Positions 34,263 to 42,996 of a DNA stretch of 64,000 bases are shown in pieces. The DNA is from Ensifer sp. MPMI2T (GTDB lineage Bacteria; Pseudomonadota; Alphaproteobacteria; Rhizobiales; Rhizobiaceae). Position numbers and translations under genes: made by a program. The notes beneath the pieces are model-generated. The model searched no databases, was not told the DNA's origin, and worked only from the letters and a program-made list of their open reading frames with translations. Positions within the stretch are counted from its first letter, which is position 1; every line of letters starts with the position of its first letter. The stretch spans positions 1 to 64,000 of the forward strand of contig NZ_SRXN01000029.1 of assembly GCF_004827385.1 (NCBI RefSeq), in the 5' to 3' direction.

Positions 34263-34847
34263 CATCGGCCAGAGGCTGACGACGAGCAACACGGCCATGG
34301 TGATGTTGAACCATTTGAGCCGCGACGGCTCGGAGAGCCACTGCCGCAGTGCCGAGCCGAAGCCGGCCCAGGTCGAAACGCTCGGAAGGTTCACAAGCGC
34401 GAAGACGAGGCCGACGAAGAGCACGCTCAAGAGATAGCTGTCGCCGCTCGTGTAGGTGGCCATGGCCGAGACCGCCATGACCCAGGCCTTCGGATTGACC
34501 CACTGGAAGGCGGCCGCCTGCAGAAAGGTCATCGGCCGCGCGCTCGCGTTGCCCTCGCCAAGCGATCGCGAAGAGCCGATCTTCCAGGCAATCCAGACGA
34601 GATAGGCTCCGCCGGCAAATTTCAGCGTGGTGTAGATGAGCGGTACCGAGTGGAGCAGCGCACCGAGCCCGAGACCGACCGCCAGCAAAAGCACGAAGAA
34701 ACCGACGCCGATGCCGAGCATGTGCGGAATGGTGCGCGCGAAGCCGAAATTCACGCCTGAGGCGAACAGCATCATGTTGTTCGGCCCCGGCGTGATCGAC
34801 GTCGTGAAGGCAAACAGGAACAGCGCAAGCAGCGTATCCAGTTGCAT
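34254..34847 (-). CDS. LysE/RhtB-family amino-acid exporter
   Basis: 197 residues, six transmembrane segments. The N-terminal signature LFAFTTSITPGPNNMMLFASGVNFG is diagnostic, and FQWVNPKAWVMAVSAMATY is the second family motif. These carriers export amino acids or their derivatives. The ATG at 34847 follows GGAGGAAATTC. The substrate is not predictable. Confidence 0.9.
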   Translation of the reverse strand: MQLDTLLALFLFAFTTSITPGPNNMMLFASGVNFGFARTIPHMLGIGVGFFVLLLAVGLGLGALLHSVPLIYTTLKFAGGAYLVWIAWKIGSSRSLGEGNASARPMTFLQAAAFQWVNPKAWVMAVSAMATYTSGDSYLLSVLFVGLVFALVNLPSVSTWAGFGSALRQWLSEPSRLKWFNITMAVLLVVSLWPMLK

Positions 34848-34891
34848 GAATTTCCTCCAGCAGCGCCGCCGCCGTGGAGGCGCGCCCCATT

Positions 34892-34994
34892 TACAGCGCC
34901 GTGCGTCTTTTCAGACGCACAAAGGTCGCTGTAACACTTTGAATTGCTGCATGGTTTTGTCCTTAAATCGGTTCCGATTTAAGGAACCATGCAG
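34892..34994 (+). repeat. Complete two-hairpin palindromic repeat (103 bp)
   Basis: Hairpin 1 is TACAGCGCCGTGCGTC...GACGCACAAAGGTCGCTGTAA. The linker is CACTTTGAATTGC. Hairpin 2 is TGCATGGTTTTGTCCTTAAATCGG...CGATTTAAGGAACCATGCA. Its length and boundaries equal those of the insertion in the VOC gene at 47047-47149. Confidence 0.9.
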
Positions 34995-35027
34995 CGGCTG
35001 ATTTATCGTGGTTTTTTCCGCGAAGCG

Positions 35028-35063
35028 TGACCCGCTTTCGGAGATTGACCCGCTTTCGGAGAT
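35028..35063. repeat. 18-bp direct repeat, two perfect copies
   Basis: TGACCCGCTTTCGGAGAT occurs at 35028-35045 and 35046-35063. Apart from this and the palindromic repeat, the gap 34848-35360 shows no gene that I can support. Confidence 0.8.
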
Positions 35064-35360
35064 ATTGAGACAACCTAGCTGACCCAAATGCCATGGCCAG
35101 ACAAATCTTGTCATGGTGACAAAGCCGGATTCCATGGATGAGAGGGCATCTTGACCGGCAGCGTTCTCCATGGGAGAAGCGGCGCATGCGTGAGCACGAT
35201 ACCCACATTGTCGCCCGGGTCGCCGGCATCCCAACAGGCGGGATGCAGGGACTTCGCGCACGCTGACAGCACTCACGCGTAACCCGCAGCCTCGCCGGAA
35301 ACGGACGGGGCTTTCTTCATGGGTTCAGGCGCCCGTCCATCGGCACTTTGGAGATGGAAA

Positions 35361-36089
35361 ATGGCACAAAATATTTATGACAAACCCGAATTCTTCGCCG
35401 GTTACAGCCAACTCGGACGGTCGGTGCATGGCCTCGACGGTGCGGCCGAATGGCCGGCCATCCGCGCCATGCTGCCGCATCTCGGCGGCCTGCGCGTGGT
35501 CGATCTCGGCTGCGGTTTCGGCTGGTTCGCACGCTGGGCGCGGGAAAACGGCGCGGCGCAGGTACTCGGCCTCGATCTTTCCGAGAACATGGTCGCGCGG
35601 GCGAGGAAGGATACGAGCGACCTGGCGATCGAATACCGCATCGCCGATCTCGAGCTCGTGGCCCTGCCGGAGGCGAGCTTCGACTTCGCCTACAGTTCGC
35701 TCGCCTTCCACTACATCGAGGACTTCGACCGGCTGGTGCGGACGATCCACGCGAGTCTCGTTCCCGGCTCACGTTTCGTCTTCACGATCGAGCATCCGAT
35801 CTTCATGGCACCGACGAACCCCGGCTGGTCGACGGACGCCGAAGGCCGCCGCATCTGGCCGCTCGACCGCTACTCGGTCGAGGGTAAACGTACCACCGAC
35901 TGGCTGGCCAAGGGCGTCGTCAAATATCACCGCACGATTGGCACCACCTTGAACACGCTCATCAAGGCTGGTTTCTCGATCCGCCATGTCGAGGAGTGGA
36001 GCCCTACAGCCGGGCAGATCGCCGCCAATCCCGATCTCGCAGAAGAGGTCGACCGGCCGATGATGCTTCTTGTCGCCGGCCAGCGTTAG
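35361..36089 (+). CDS. Class I SAM-dependent methyltransferase
   Basis: 242 residues from the ATG at 35361 (TTGGAGATGG in front). Motif I is VVDLGCGFGWFARWA, motif II is VLGLDLSENMVARAR, and FDFAYSSLAFHYIEDF follows, as in ubiquinone/menaquinone-type methyltransferases. YRIADLELVALPEASFD and EHPIFMAP are also typical. The acceptor is unknown. Confidence 0.87.
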   Translation: MAQNIYDKPEFFAGYSQLGRSVHGLDGAAEWPAIRAMLPHLGGLRVVDLGCGFGWFARWARENGAAQVLGLDLSENMVARARKDTSDLAIEYRIADLELVALPEASFDFAYSSLAFHYIEDFDRLVRTIHASLVPGSRFVFTIEHPIFMAPTNPGWSTDAEGRRIWPLDRYSVEGKRTTDWLAKGVVKYHRTIGTTLNTLIKAGFSIRHVEEWSPTAGQIAANPDLAEEVDRPMMLLVAGQR

Positions 36090-36114
36090 CCAACCAGCAT
36101 CCAGAAGCGGATAC

Positions 36115-36345
36115 CTATTTCCGCTTTTGCGCCTTTCGCTTCTCTTTCGGCGCAGGGGCAGGATTTGCCGCCTCCTCGGCGGCTTCCTTTTCCAACCGCA
36201 GTTGCCGGAGGCGGGCCGTCTTCTTCTCGCGAGCGACCTTCTCTTGCTCCATGATGGCACGTGAAGCGATCGTCGCCTGGTCGGCGCGGTCGGACGGGTT
36301 TTTCTTGGCCGGCTTGAACACGCTGTTGGCCTGACTTTCCTTCAT
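36115..36345 (-). CDS. Small highly charged protein
   Basis: 76 residues from the ATG at 36345, with AAGGAG 9 bp in front. The sequence is almost all charged and helical (EQEKVAREKKTARLRQLRLEKEAAEEAA) with a basic tail KEKRKAQKRK, suggesting a coiled coil that could bind nucleic acid. It has no recognised domain. Similar small basic proteins are common in rhizobia. The cspA terminator lies directly upstream, so it is transcribed separately or by read-through. Confidence 0.6.
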   Translation of the reverse strand: MKESQANSVFKPAKKNPSDRADQATIASRAIMEQEKVAREKKTARLRQLRLEKEAAEEAANPAPAPKEKRKAQKRK

Positions 36346-36369
36346 CAGCTTACTCCTTACTAACGGCAA

Positions 36370-36397
36370 TAAAAAAGGCCGGGCGAACCCGACCTTC
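36370..36397 (-). terminator. Rho-independent terminator of the cold-shock gene
   Basis: On the minus strand AAGGTCGGG-TTCG-CCCGGCCTT is followed by a T run, about 100 bp after the cspA stop codon. The UUCG-type tetraloop makes it strong. Confidence 0.88.
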
Positions 36398-36499
36398 CCT
36401 CATCATCTCAACCTGCCAGTGCCAGTACATCCGTGGTCAAAGGCAGGGAGATAATAATCTCGTGTAATGCGATCATGGAGCATAATCGCGTGCGCAAAC

Positions 36500-36709
36500 T
36501 CAAAGGGCGCGCAGGTTTTCCGCCGACGTCTTGCCCGTGCGGCGATCCTGGGCGAGTTCGAAGCTCACCTTCTGGCCGTCCTTGAGAGTGGTGAGACCAG
36601 CGCGCTCAACAGCCGAGATATGCACGAACACGTCAGACGCACCATCATCCGGCTGGATGAACCCGAAGCCCTTGGTGCTATTGAACCACTTTACTGTTCC
36701 AGAAGCCAC
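36500..36709 (-). CDS. cspA: Cold-shock-family RNA-binding protein
   Basis: 69 residues. RNP1 ([10 protein letters not shown]) and RNP2 (VFVHISAVE) are intact, with the start [14 protein letters not shown]. CSPs melt RNA structures. A small hairpin (ACATCGCG/CGCGATGT, 36743-36762) lies in the leader upstream, of the kind that may control translation with temperature. The terminator is at 36370-36397. Confidence 0.95.
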   Translation of the reverse strand: MASGTVKWFNSTKGFGFIQPDDGASDVFVHISAVERAGLTTLKDGQKVSFELAQDRRTGKTSAENLRAL

Positions 36710-36852
36710 GTTGGCATCCTTTCAATCGCTCATAGAAGAACAACATCGCGTTTCCGCGATGTATTAAAACCGATTTTGTCAGGATCTTCGTGACGATGCG
36801 CCGAGGCGCAGAAACAAATATCGTCGATCAATATCGATTACATCTATGTAGG

Positions 36853-36999
36853 TTAGAATTGTGTCCCTTGCAAGGCGCGAATTATTTTTATTTCTCGATG
36901 AGTTAGCAGTACCGTTGGGCTATTATCATTATCCCGCTGCAGTGGTACGCAGGCAGCGGCACGAACGCACTTTTCGCCACGATAGCGGCGCTTGTCCAC
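36853..36999 (-). CDS. Possible small basic protein
   Basis: 48 codons from a GTG at 36999 (GAGAAAG in front) in the 352-base gap 36710-37061. The product ends in QRDNDNSPTVLLTHREIKII and is basic at its start. The composition looks protein-like, but there is no homology judgement and the start is weak. The rest of the gap is the cspA leader and the promoter region of the aldo/keto reductase. Confidence 0.3.
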   Translation of the reverse strand: MDKRRYRGEKCVRAAACVPLQRDNDNSPTVLLTHREIKIIRALQGTQF

Positions 37000-37061
37000 A
37001 TGGACTTTCTCGCGTCGGATCTTAATCTTGGAATATCGAGCCAACCTCAGGACGATTTCCG

Positions 37062-37907
37062 ATGCATGATCCGATCCCGACCACCACTTTTCCAGACGGC
37101 CGCACGGTTCCGGTGCTTGGCCAGGGCACCTGGCGCATGGGCGAGAACCGCGCAAAGGCGGCTGAGGAAATCCGCAGCCTGCAAGCCGGGCTCGACCTCG
37201 GCATGACGCTTATCGACACGGCGGAAATGTACGGAGACGGCGGCGCGGAACGCATCGTCGGCGAGGCGATTAAAGGCCGGCGCGACGAGGTCTTTATCGT
37301 CAGCAAGGTGCTACCTTACAATGCCAGCCGCTCCGGCACCATTGCCGCCTGCGAACGCAGCCTCAAATGGCTCGGTACCGACCGGATCGATCTCTATCTA
37401 CTGCATTGGCGCGGCGGATACCCGCTCGCCGAAACCGTCGCCGCCTTCGAGACGCTGAAGAAGGCTGGCAAGATCGCCGCCTGGGGCGTTTCGAATTTCG
37501 ACGTCGACGATATGGAGGAACTGGAAAGCGTGCCGGACGGCAAGAATGTCGCCGCCAATCAGGTTCTCTACAACCTTGCCCGCCGCGGTGTCGAATACGA
37601 TCTCCTGCCCTGGTGCCGCGACCGCGGTGTACCCGTTATGGCCTACTCGCCGCTCGACGAGGGCCGGTTGCTTCACGACGCCGACCTGATCCATATCGCC
37701 AAGGCGCACCAGGCGACGCCGGCGCAGGTGGCGCTCGCCTTCCTCAAAAGCCGCCCGGGCGTGATCTCGATCCCGAAAACCGGCTCGGCCGACCGCGCCC
37801 GCGAAAACCGCGACGCAATGGATATTCACTTCACGGCGGAAAACCTCGCCGATCTCGACCGGCTCTTTCCGCCGCCAAGGAGGAAGATGCGGCTGGAGAT
37901 TATTTGA
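37062..37907 (+). CDS. Aldo/keto reductase
   Basis: 281 residues. The TIM-barrel AKR signatures are present: [23 protein letters not shown] (catalytic Asp and Tyr), VFIVSKVLP (catalytic Lys), DLYLLHWRG (catalytic His) and the C-terminal NADP motif VISIPKTGS. It reduces aldehydes or ketones with NADPH; the substrate is unknown. A RIME element follows the stop. Confidence 0.92.
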   Translation: MHDPIPTTTFPDGRTVPVLGQGTWRMGENRAKAAEEIRSLQAGLDLGMTLIDTAEMYGDGGAERIVGEAIKGRRDEVFIVSKVLPYNASRSGTIAACERSLKWLGTDRIDLYLLHWRGGYPLAETVAAFETLKKAGKIAAWGVSNFDVDDMEELESVPDGKNVAANQVLYNLARRGVEYDLLPWCRDRGVPVMAYSPLDEGRLLHDADLIHIAKAHQATPAQVALAFLKSRPGVISIPKTGSADRARENRDAMDIHFTAENLADLDRLFPPPRRKMRLEII

Positions 37908-37927
37908 GGAGAGACTGCGGTATCAGA

Positions 37928-38038
37928 GCCCCTCATCCGCCTGCCGGCACCTTCTCCCGGCTTGCGGGGCGAAGGGAGTCGCGGCGCCGGCCCAAGTCCC
38001 CTCCCCCCGCCTGCCGGGAGAGGGCTAGGGTGAGGGGC
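37928..38038. repeat. RIME-type mosaic palindromic element (second copy)
   Basis: GCCCCTCATCCGCCTGCCGG at one end and CTAGGGTGAGGGGC at the other, with inner CTTCTCCCGG and CCGGGAGAGGG blocks. It lies between convergent aldo/keto reductase and ilvH genes and may terminate both. Confidence 0.85.
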
Positions 38039-38081
38039 AATTTGCGGCACCAAACGGCTCAATTGGAAATACAGGCAGCCC

Positions 38082-38654
38082 TCACATCCCCTGCGGACCG
38101 CGGTTCATCGCGGCGATGCCGGTGCGGCAGACCTCGATCAGCCCGAGCGGCTTCATGATGGCGATGAACTGCTCGATTTTCGAGGGCTTGCCGGTGATCT
38201 CGAAGACGAAGTGCTCGATATTGGCATCGATGACGGAGGCCCGGAACGCATCCGCGAGCCGCAGCGCCTCCACGCGGTGTTCACCGGAGCCATGCACCTT
38301 GACGAGCGCCAGCTCTCGCTCGATCGGCCGATCGTGGCCGAGGCTGGCGGCGCGGACCGTGAGGTCAACGACGCGATGCACCGGCACCAGCCGTTCGAGC
38401 TGGTGCTTGATCTGCTCCAGCACATGCGGCGTGCCGCGGGTGACGATGGTGATGCGCGACAGATGCGCCTCGTGTTCGGTCTCGGAAACCGTCAGGCTCT
38501 CGATGTTGTAGCCGCGGCCGGAAAAGAGGCCGATGACACGGGCGAGCACGCCCGGCTCGTTGTCGACGAGAACGGAGAGCGTGTGCGTCTCCGCAAGCTC
38601 CGTCTCCTTGGCGATGAAATAGGCAGAGCCCGTCGGCTGAAGATGTGCACTCAT
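38082..38654 (-). CDS. ilvH: Acetolactate synthase small (regulatory) subunit
   Basis: 190 residues from the ATG at 38654. The N-terminal ACT domain reads HTLSVLVDNEPGVLARVIGLFSGRGYNIESLTV. The C-terminal domain contains IERELALVKVHG and FEITGKPSKIEQFIAIMKPLGLIEVCRTG. It confers valine feedback control on IlvI. It starts 22 bp after the ilvI stop and shares its transcript. Confidence 0.95.
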   Translation of the reverse strand: MSAHLQPTGSAYFIAKETELAETHTLSVLVDNEPGVLARVIGLFSGRGYNIESLTVSETEHEAHLSRITIVTRGTPHVLEQIKHQLERLVPVHRVVDLTVRAASLGHDRPIERELALVKVHGSGEHRVEALRLADAFRASVIDANIEHFVFEITGKPSKIEQFIAIMKPLGLIEVCRTGIAAMNRGPQGM

Positions 38655-38676
38655 ATTGTTCTTTCCTACCTTTTCA

Positions 38677-40455
38677 TCAGACGAGCTGGCGGCCCTTGGC
38701 GTCGATCGCGTTGGCGACCGCCTCGTCCGTCGCCTCATCGGGCAACAGCATTTCGTTGTGCGCCTTGCCCGACGGGATCATTGGGAAGCAGTTGGCAAGG
38801 TTGGCGACGCGGCAGTCGAAGATGACCGGCTGCGGCGTGTCGATCATCTGCCGGATCGCCTCGTCCAGTTCGCCGGGCTTTTCGCAGCGGATGCCGACGC
38901 CGCCATAGGCTTCGGCGAGCTTGACGAAGTCCGGCATCGCTTCCGTATAGGAGTGCGACAGGCGGTTACCGTGGAGCAACTGCTGCCATTGCCGGACCAT
39001 GCCCATGTACTGGTTGTTGAGAATGAAGATCTTGACCGGCAAGCCGTATTGCACGGCGCAGGACATTTCCTGGATGCACATCTGGATCGAGGCGTCGCCA
39101 GCAATGTCGATGACGAGGCTTTCCGGATGCGCGACCTGGACGCCGACCGCGGCCGGGAAGCCATAGCCCATGGTGCCGAGGCCGCCCGAGGTCATCCAGC
39201 GGTTCGGCTGCTCGAAGCCGAAGAACTGCGCCGCCCACATCTGGTGCTGCCCGACTTCGGTGGTGATGTAGGTGTCGCGGTCCTTGGTCAGCTCGTAAAG
39301 CCGTTGGATCGCATATTGCGGCATGATGACGTCGTCGCTCGACGTATAGGCCAGCGAATTGCGCGCCCGCCACTTGGCGATGCCGGTCCACCAGTCATTC
39401 AGCCGCGCCTTGTCGACGGTCTTCGTCGCAGCGCGCCACAGGCGGACCATGTCCTCGAGTACCGTCGCGACATCGCCGAGGATCGGAATGTCGACGCGGA
39501 CGTTCTTGTTGATCGAGGACGGGTCGATGTCGATGTGGATCTTCTTCGAGTTCGGCGAAAACGCGTTGAGGCGGCCGGTGATGCGGTCGTCGAAACGGGC
39601 GCCGATGCAGACCATGACGTCACAGTCGTGCATGGCCATGTTGGCTTCGTAGGTGCCGTGCATGCCGAGCATGCCAAGCCAGCTCTTGCCGGAGGCCGGA
39701 TAGGCGCCGAGGCCCATCAGCGTCGAGGTGATCGGGAAACCGGTGAGCTCGACCAGTTCGCGCAGGAAATGCGACGCCTGCGGGCCGGAATTGATGACAC
39801 CGCCGCCCGAATAGATGATCGGCCGGCGCGCCGTCTTCATCAGTTCGACCGCTTCCTCGATCTTCTTCAGATCGCCCTGCGTCTTTGGCTGATAGCTCTT
39901 CTGGGTCGGAACGGCCGAAGGCGGCGTGTAGGTGCCGGTCGCGAACTGGACGTCCTTGGGAATATCGACGACAACCGGGCCGGGACGACCGGACTGCGCG
40001 ATGCGGAAGGCCTCGTGGATGATGCGGGCAAGATCGTTGACGTCTTTGACCAGCCAGTTGTGCTTGGTGCAGGGCCGGGTGATGCCGACAGTGTCGCATT
40101 CCTGGAAGGCATCCGACCCGATCAGCGGCGTCGGAACCTGGCCGGAGATGCAGACGAGCGGGATCGAATCCATCAGCGCGTCCTGGAGCGGCGTGACTGC
40201 GTTGGTCGCGCCGGGGCCGGAGGTGACGAGCATGACGCCGACCTTACCGGTGGAGCGGGCATAGCCTTCGGCCATATGACCGGCGCCCTGCTCGTGGCGG
40301 ACAAGAATGTGCTCGATCTCTTCCTGCTGGAAGATCTCGTCATAGATCGGAAGCACGGCACCGCCGGGATAGCCGAAGATATGCTTGACGCCATTGTCCT
40401 TCAGTGCCTGGAGAACGATCTCCGCGCCCGTCATCTGGTTTTCTGTTCCGCTCAT
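38677..40455 (-). CDS. ilvI: Acetolactate synthase large (catalytic) subunit
   Basis: 592 residues from the ATG at 40455. The ThDP-activating Glu is in VRHEQGAGHMAEGYAR, the FAD region follows GVITRPCTKHNW-type segments, and the ThDP motif is GDASIQMCIQEM...NNQ. It condenses pyruvate to acetolactate, or with 2-oxobutyrate, in valine, leucine and isoleucine synthesis. Expression appears to be controlled by the leader peptide and terminator at 40511-40624. Confidence 0.96.
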   Translation of the reverse strand: MSGTENQMTGAEIVLQALKDNGVKHIFGYPGGAVLPIYDEIFQQEEIEHILVRHEQGAGHMAEGYARSTGKVGVMLVTSGPGATNAVTPLQDALMDSIPLVCISGQVPTPLIGSDAFQECDTVGITRPCTKHNWLVKDVNDLARIIHEAFRIAQSGRPGPVVVDIPKDVQFATGTYTPPSAVPTQKSYQPKTQGDLKKIEEAVELMKTARRPIIYSGGGVINSGPQASHFLRELVELTGFPITSTLMGLGAYPASGKSWLGMLGMHGTYEANMAMHDCDVMVCIGARFDDRITGRLNAFSPNSKKIHIDIDPSSINKNVRVDIPILGDVATVLEDMVRLWRAATKTVDKARLNDWWTGIAKWRARNSLAYTSSDDVIMPQYAIQRLYELTKDRDTYITTEVGQHQMWAAQFFGFEQPNRWMTSGGLGTMGYGFPAAVGVQVAHPESLVIDIAGDASIQMCIQEMSCAVQYGLPVKIFILNNQYMGMVRQWQQLLHGNRLSHSYTEAMPDFVKLAEAYGGVGIRCEKPGELDEAIRQMIDTPQPVIFDCRVANLANCFPMIPSGKAHNEMLLPDEATDEAVANAIDAKGRQLV

Positions 40456-40510
40456 TGGCCTGCTTCCGTCCCTTTTCAAGGTTTGGGGTGTGATTAGCTT
40501 TCTCAGGGCA

Positions 40511-40535
40511 TAAAAAAAGGCCCCTTCAGGAGCCT
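40511..40535 (-). terminator. Attenuator terminator of ilvIH
   Basis: On the minus strand AGGCTCC-TGAA-GGGGCCT is followed by seven T, 56 bp before the ilvI start and after the leader peptide. It is preceded by the 11-bp inverted repeat CAGCGCATGGG/CCCATGCGCTG (40540-40592), whose left arm is inside the leader-peptide codons. Confidence 0.85.
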
Positions 40536-40567
40536 CGTTCAGCGCATGGGTGGCTACTGCCGGATGG

Positions 40568-40624
40568 TTACACCATCCTGCCCATGCGCTGTCCCACCAC
40601 AAGAATAACCGCGAAATTTTTCAT
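40568..40624 (-). CDS. ilvIH leader peptide
   Basis: 18 codons and a stop: MKNFAVILVVGQRMGRMV. The run AVILVV holds three Val, one Ile and one Leu codon in a row, the three end products of the pathway. No ribosome-binding site is present. The -10 box of the promoter at 40633-40661 is 8 bp before the ATG, so the transcript should begin at or next to the ATG, as reported for the trp leader of S. meliloti. Stalling here would mask the left arm of the next hairpin. Confidence 0.82.
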   Translation of the reverse strand: MKNFAVILVVGQRMGRMV

Positions 40625-40632
40625 GGGGCGAT

Positions 40633-40661
40633 TTGATAAACAGAAAAATCCTGCCCGTCAA
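40633..40661 (-). promoter_or_regulatory. Sigma-70-type promoter of the ilvIH leader
   Basis: TTGACG (40656-40661) and TATCAA (40633-40638) with a 17-base spacer on the minus strand, pointing at the leader peptide start. The rest of the 326-base gap 40456-40781 contains the leader, terminator and the start of the divergent gene. Confidence 0.8.
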
Positions 40662-40781
40662 CGCCTTTTCCCGTTGCGCGCAAAAGGCGAAAGAGAGCGG
40701 CATCTTTCGATAAGGGCGCGAAACCACTTATTAAATCCCTTCCGCTAATCTATCGAGCTATTCGTCGCGAGAGGTGCTGAA

Positions 40782-42821
40782 TTGCTCGACAGTGATCTTC
40801 ATTCCTCGGTCCGTGCCGGAGAGCAGGATCGCCGTGACAGTCTCAAACCCGGCAATCGCTTCCTCGGTCGTGTCGTTGGCTGCACGGGCTCGCGCGCAAC
40901 GATCGCCGCGGTTGCCGAAAATGGCGAAACCTCTCTGACGGAGCTCTGGTCGGTCGGTCGCCTGATTTCCATTTCCGTCGGCGCCAACCGCGTCGTGGCG
41001 CTCGTCTATGCCATGCAGACCGTCGCCAGCGAGTGGGGCGAAGAGGCGAACAACACCTTCCGCATCGAGGTCGAGTTGATGGGCGAGGTCCACACCGACC
41101 CGGACGGACGCGAGTCGTTCTCGACAGGCATCAGCCAATATCCCTACCTCGGCGCGATCGCCCATCGCATCCGCACCACCGACCTTGCCCGAATCTACGA
41201 GTCGAGCCAAACGGACAGTTGCGTCATTGGCAAGCTGACCCAGGACGAGAGCCTCGACGCCACGATCCACGTGCCGTCGATGCTCGCCAAGCATTTTGCC
41301 ATCGTTGGAACGACGGGCGTCGGCAAGTCGACCGCCGTCACGCTGCTTCTGCACAAGGCGATCGCCGCCGACCCGAAGCTCCGCGTGCTGATCCTCGACC
41401 CGCACAACGAGTTCGCCGCCGCCTTCCCGGAACATGCGGTCGTCATCGACACGGATACGCTCGACCTCCCCTTCTGGCTCTTCCGGTTGGAAGAGTTCGC
41501 TGAAGTCATTTTCCGCGGCCGGCCGCCGGTTCCGGAAGAGCTGGACATCCTGCGCGATGTCATTCCCGATGCGAAGAAGGCCTTCAAGGGCGGCGAGTCC
41601 GGACTGATGCGCCGCCAGAACGAGAAGAGTTCGATCACTGCAGACACGCCCGTGCCCTATCGCATCGCCGATCTTCTGGCGATGATCGACGAGCGCATCG
41701 GCCGGCTGGAGGGCCGCACGGACAAGCCACACTTGCGCTCGCTCAAGATCAAGATCGTCTCCGCGATCAACGATCCGCGCTACCACTTTATGTTCTCGTC
41801 GAACACCATCACCGACACGATCCAGGACACGATCGCCAAGATCTTCCGCATCCCCGGCGAAGGCCGGCCGATCGCCACTTTCGAACTCGCAGGCATCCCT
41901 TCGGAAGTCGTCAATTCGGTCGCCTCGGTGCTCTGCCGCATGGCGTTCGAAATCGGGCTGTGGAGCGACGGCGGCATCCACATGCTGGTCGTCTGCGAAG
42001 AGGCGCACCGCTACGTGCCGGCCGACGCCTCGCTCGGCTTCCTGCCGACCCGCCAGGCGATCGCGCGCATCGCCAAGGAAGGCCGAAAATACGGCGTTTC
42101 GCTCGGCATCATCACGCAGCGTCCGGGTGAGCTCGACCCGACGATCCTGTCACAATGCTCTACCGTCTTTGCCATGCGTCTTGCCAACGATCGCGACCAG
42201 GAGATTATCCGCTCGGCGATCTCGAATTCGTCGATCTCCACCACCAGCTTCATCTCCTCGATCGGCAACGGCGAAGCAATCGCCTTCGGCGAGGCAGTCG
42301 CTGTGCCGATGCGCATGCGCTTCACCCGCGTCGAGGACCGGCACCTTCCTCGTGCCCACGGCATCACCGACAAGGCGGACGAGGATGCTCCGCCGAGTGT
42401 CGACCTGCGTTCGATCGTCAGCCGAATGCGCGCGATCTCCGGGCCGGACATTTCAAACTTCCAACAGAGCTATCTGGCCGCGCAGAGTGCCAAGGCGTCA
42501 ACCTTTGAGGGCGACGAGCCCGCTCAGGAAGTCGCCCACGGCGCCAACCAACCATCCGAGGCTGAAGCTTGGCACGAGTTGGAGTTCGAGCCCTACCGGC
42601 CAGACATGCTTCCGCGCCCGGAGCCGGTCAATCCGCAGCTCGAGCGCTTCAACCAGATCCGCGAGCAAATCCTCTCCGGCCAGGCTGAACGGGACAATAG
42701 TCTAAGACCGCATGCGCCGGATCCGCGCCTCGCACAACCGACAACCGAGCCCCGCCGCGAGGGCTCGTCGCTACGCGAAAGCCTGCTTAAACGCCCGCTC
42801 GGCAGCCTCATCCGCAAGTAG
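40782..42821 (+). CDS. HerA/DUF87-family ATPase
   Basis: 679 residues from a TTG (GAGAGGTG in front). The N-terminal HAS-barrel-like domain is at about 20-125. Walker A is GTTGVGKST (176-184), Walker B is HMLVVCEEAHRYVP, and the arginine-finger region is IITQRPGELDPTILSQCSTVFAMRL. The C-terminal 150 residues are low-complexity. HerA ATPases translocate DNA and pair with NurA or other effectors in end resection and in phage defence. No NurA-like gene is adjacent; a metallopeptidase follows 175 bp downstream on the same strand. Confidence 0.87.
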   Translation: MLDSDLHSSVRAGEQDRRDSLKPGNRFLGRVVGCTGSRATIAAVAENGETSLTELWSVGRLISISVGANRVVALVYAMQTVASEWGEEANNTFRIEVELMGEVHTDPDGRESFSTGISQYPYLGAIAHRIRTTDLARIYESSQTDSCVIGKLTQDESLDATIHVPSMLAKHFAIVGTTGVGKSTAVTLLLHKAIAADPKLRVLILDPHNEFAAAFPEHAVVIDTDTLDLPFWLFRLEEFAEVIFRGRPPVPEELDILRDVIPDAKKAFKGGESGLMRRQNEKSSITADTPVPYRIADLLAMIDERIGRLEGRTDKPHLRSLKIKIVSAINDPRYHFMFSSNTITDTIQDTIAKIFRIPGEGRPIATFELAGIPSEVVNSVASVLCRMAFEIGLWSDGGIHMLVVCEEAHRYVPADASLGFLPTRQAIARIAKEGRKYGVSLGIITQRPGELDPTILSQCSTVFAMRLANDRDQEIIRSAISNSSISTTSFISSIGNGEAIAFGEAVAVPMRMRFTRVEDRHLPRAHGITDKADEDAPPSVDLRSIVSRMRAISGPDISNFQQSYLAAQSAKASTFEGDEPAQEVAHGANQPSEAEAWHELEFEPYRPDMLPRPEPVNPQLERFNQIREQILSGQAERDNSLRPHAPDPRLAQPTTEPRREGSSLRESLLKRPLGSLIRK

Positions 42822-42996
42822 GCCCGCAGACGCGCTGCGATTGCCTCCCCTTCGGCAAATCGCTCCGTGTCTGCAATCGTGAGTTGACATTCCTGTCACG
42901 CGGACGAATCCTTCCTGTAGCAATATCGAGGCGACCGAACTGCAAGGAATGCATCGACTGGACAGCAAATAGCGGCGGCAATCTCGGGAGGAGCAG

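Noticed and set aside
35065..35360. Riboswitch in front of the methyltransferase gene
   Set aside because: The leader is long, but I could not draw any conserved SAM or other riboswitch core in it.
38656..40497. A 613-codon open frame on the plus strand antisense to ilvI
   Set aside because: It mirrors the high-GC codon pattern of ilvI, has no domain and carries the Asp/Arg/Val-rich composition typical of antisense frames. IlvI is certain on the other strand.
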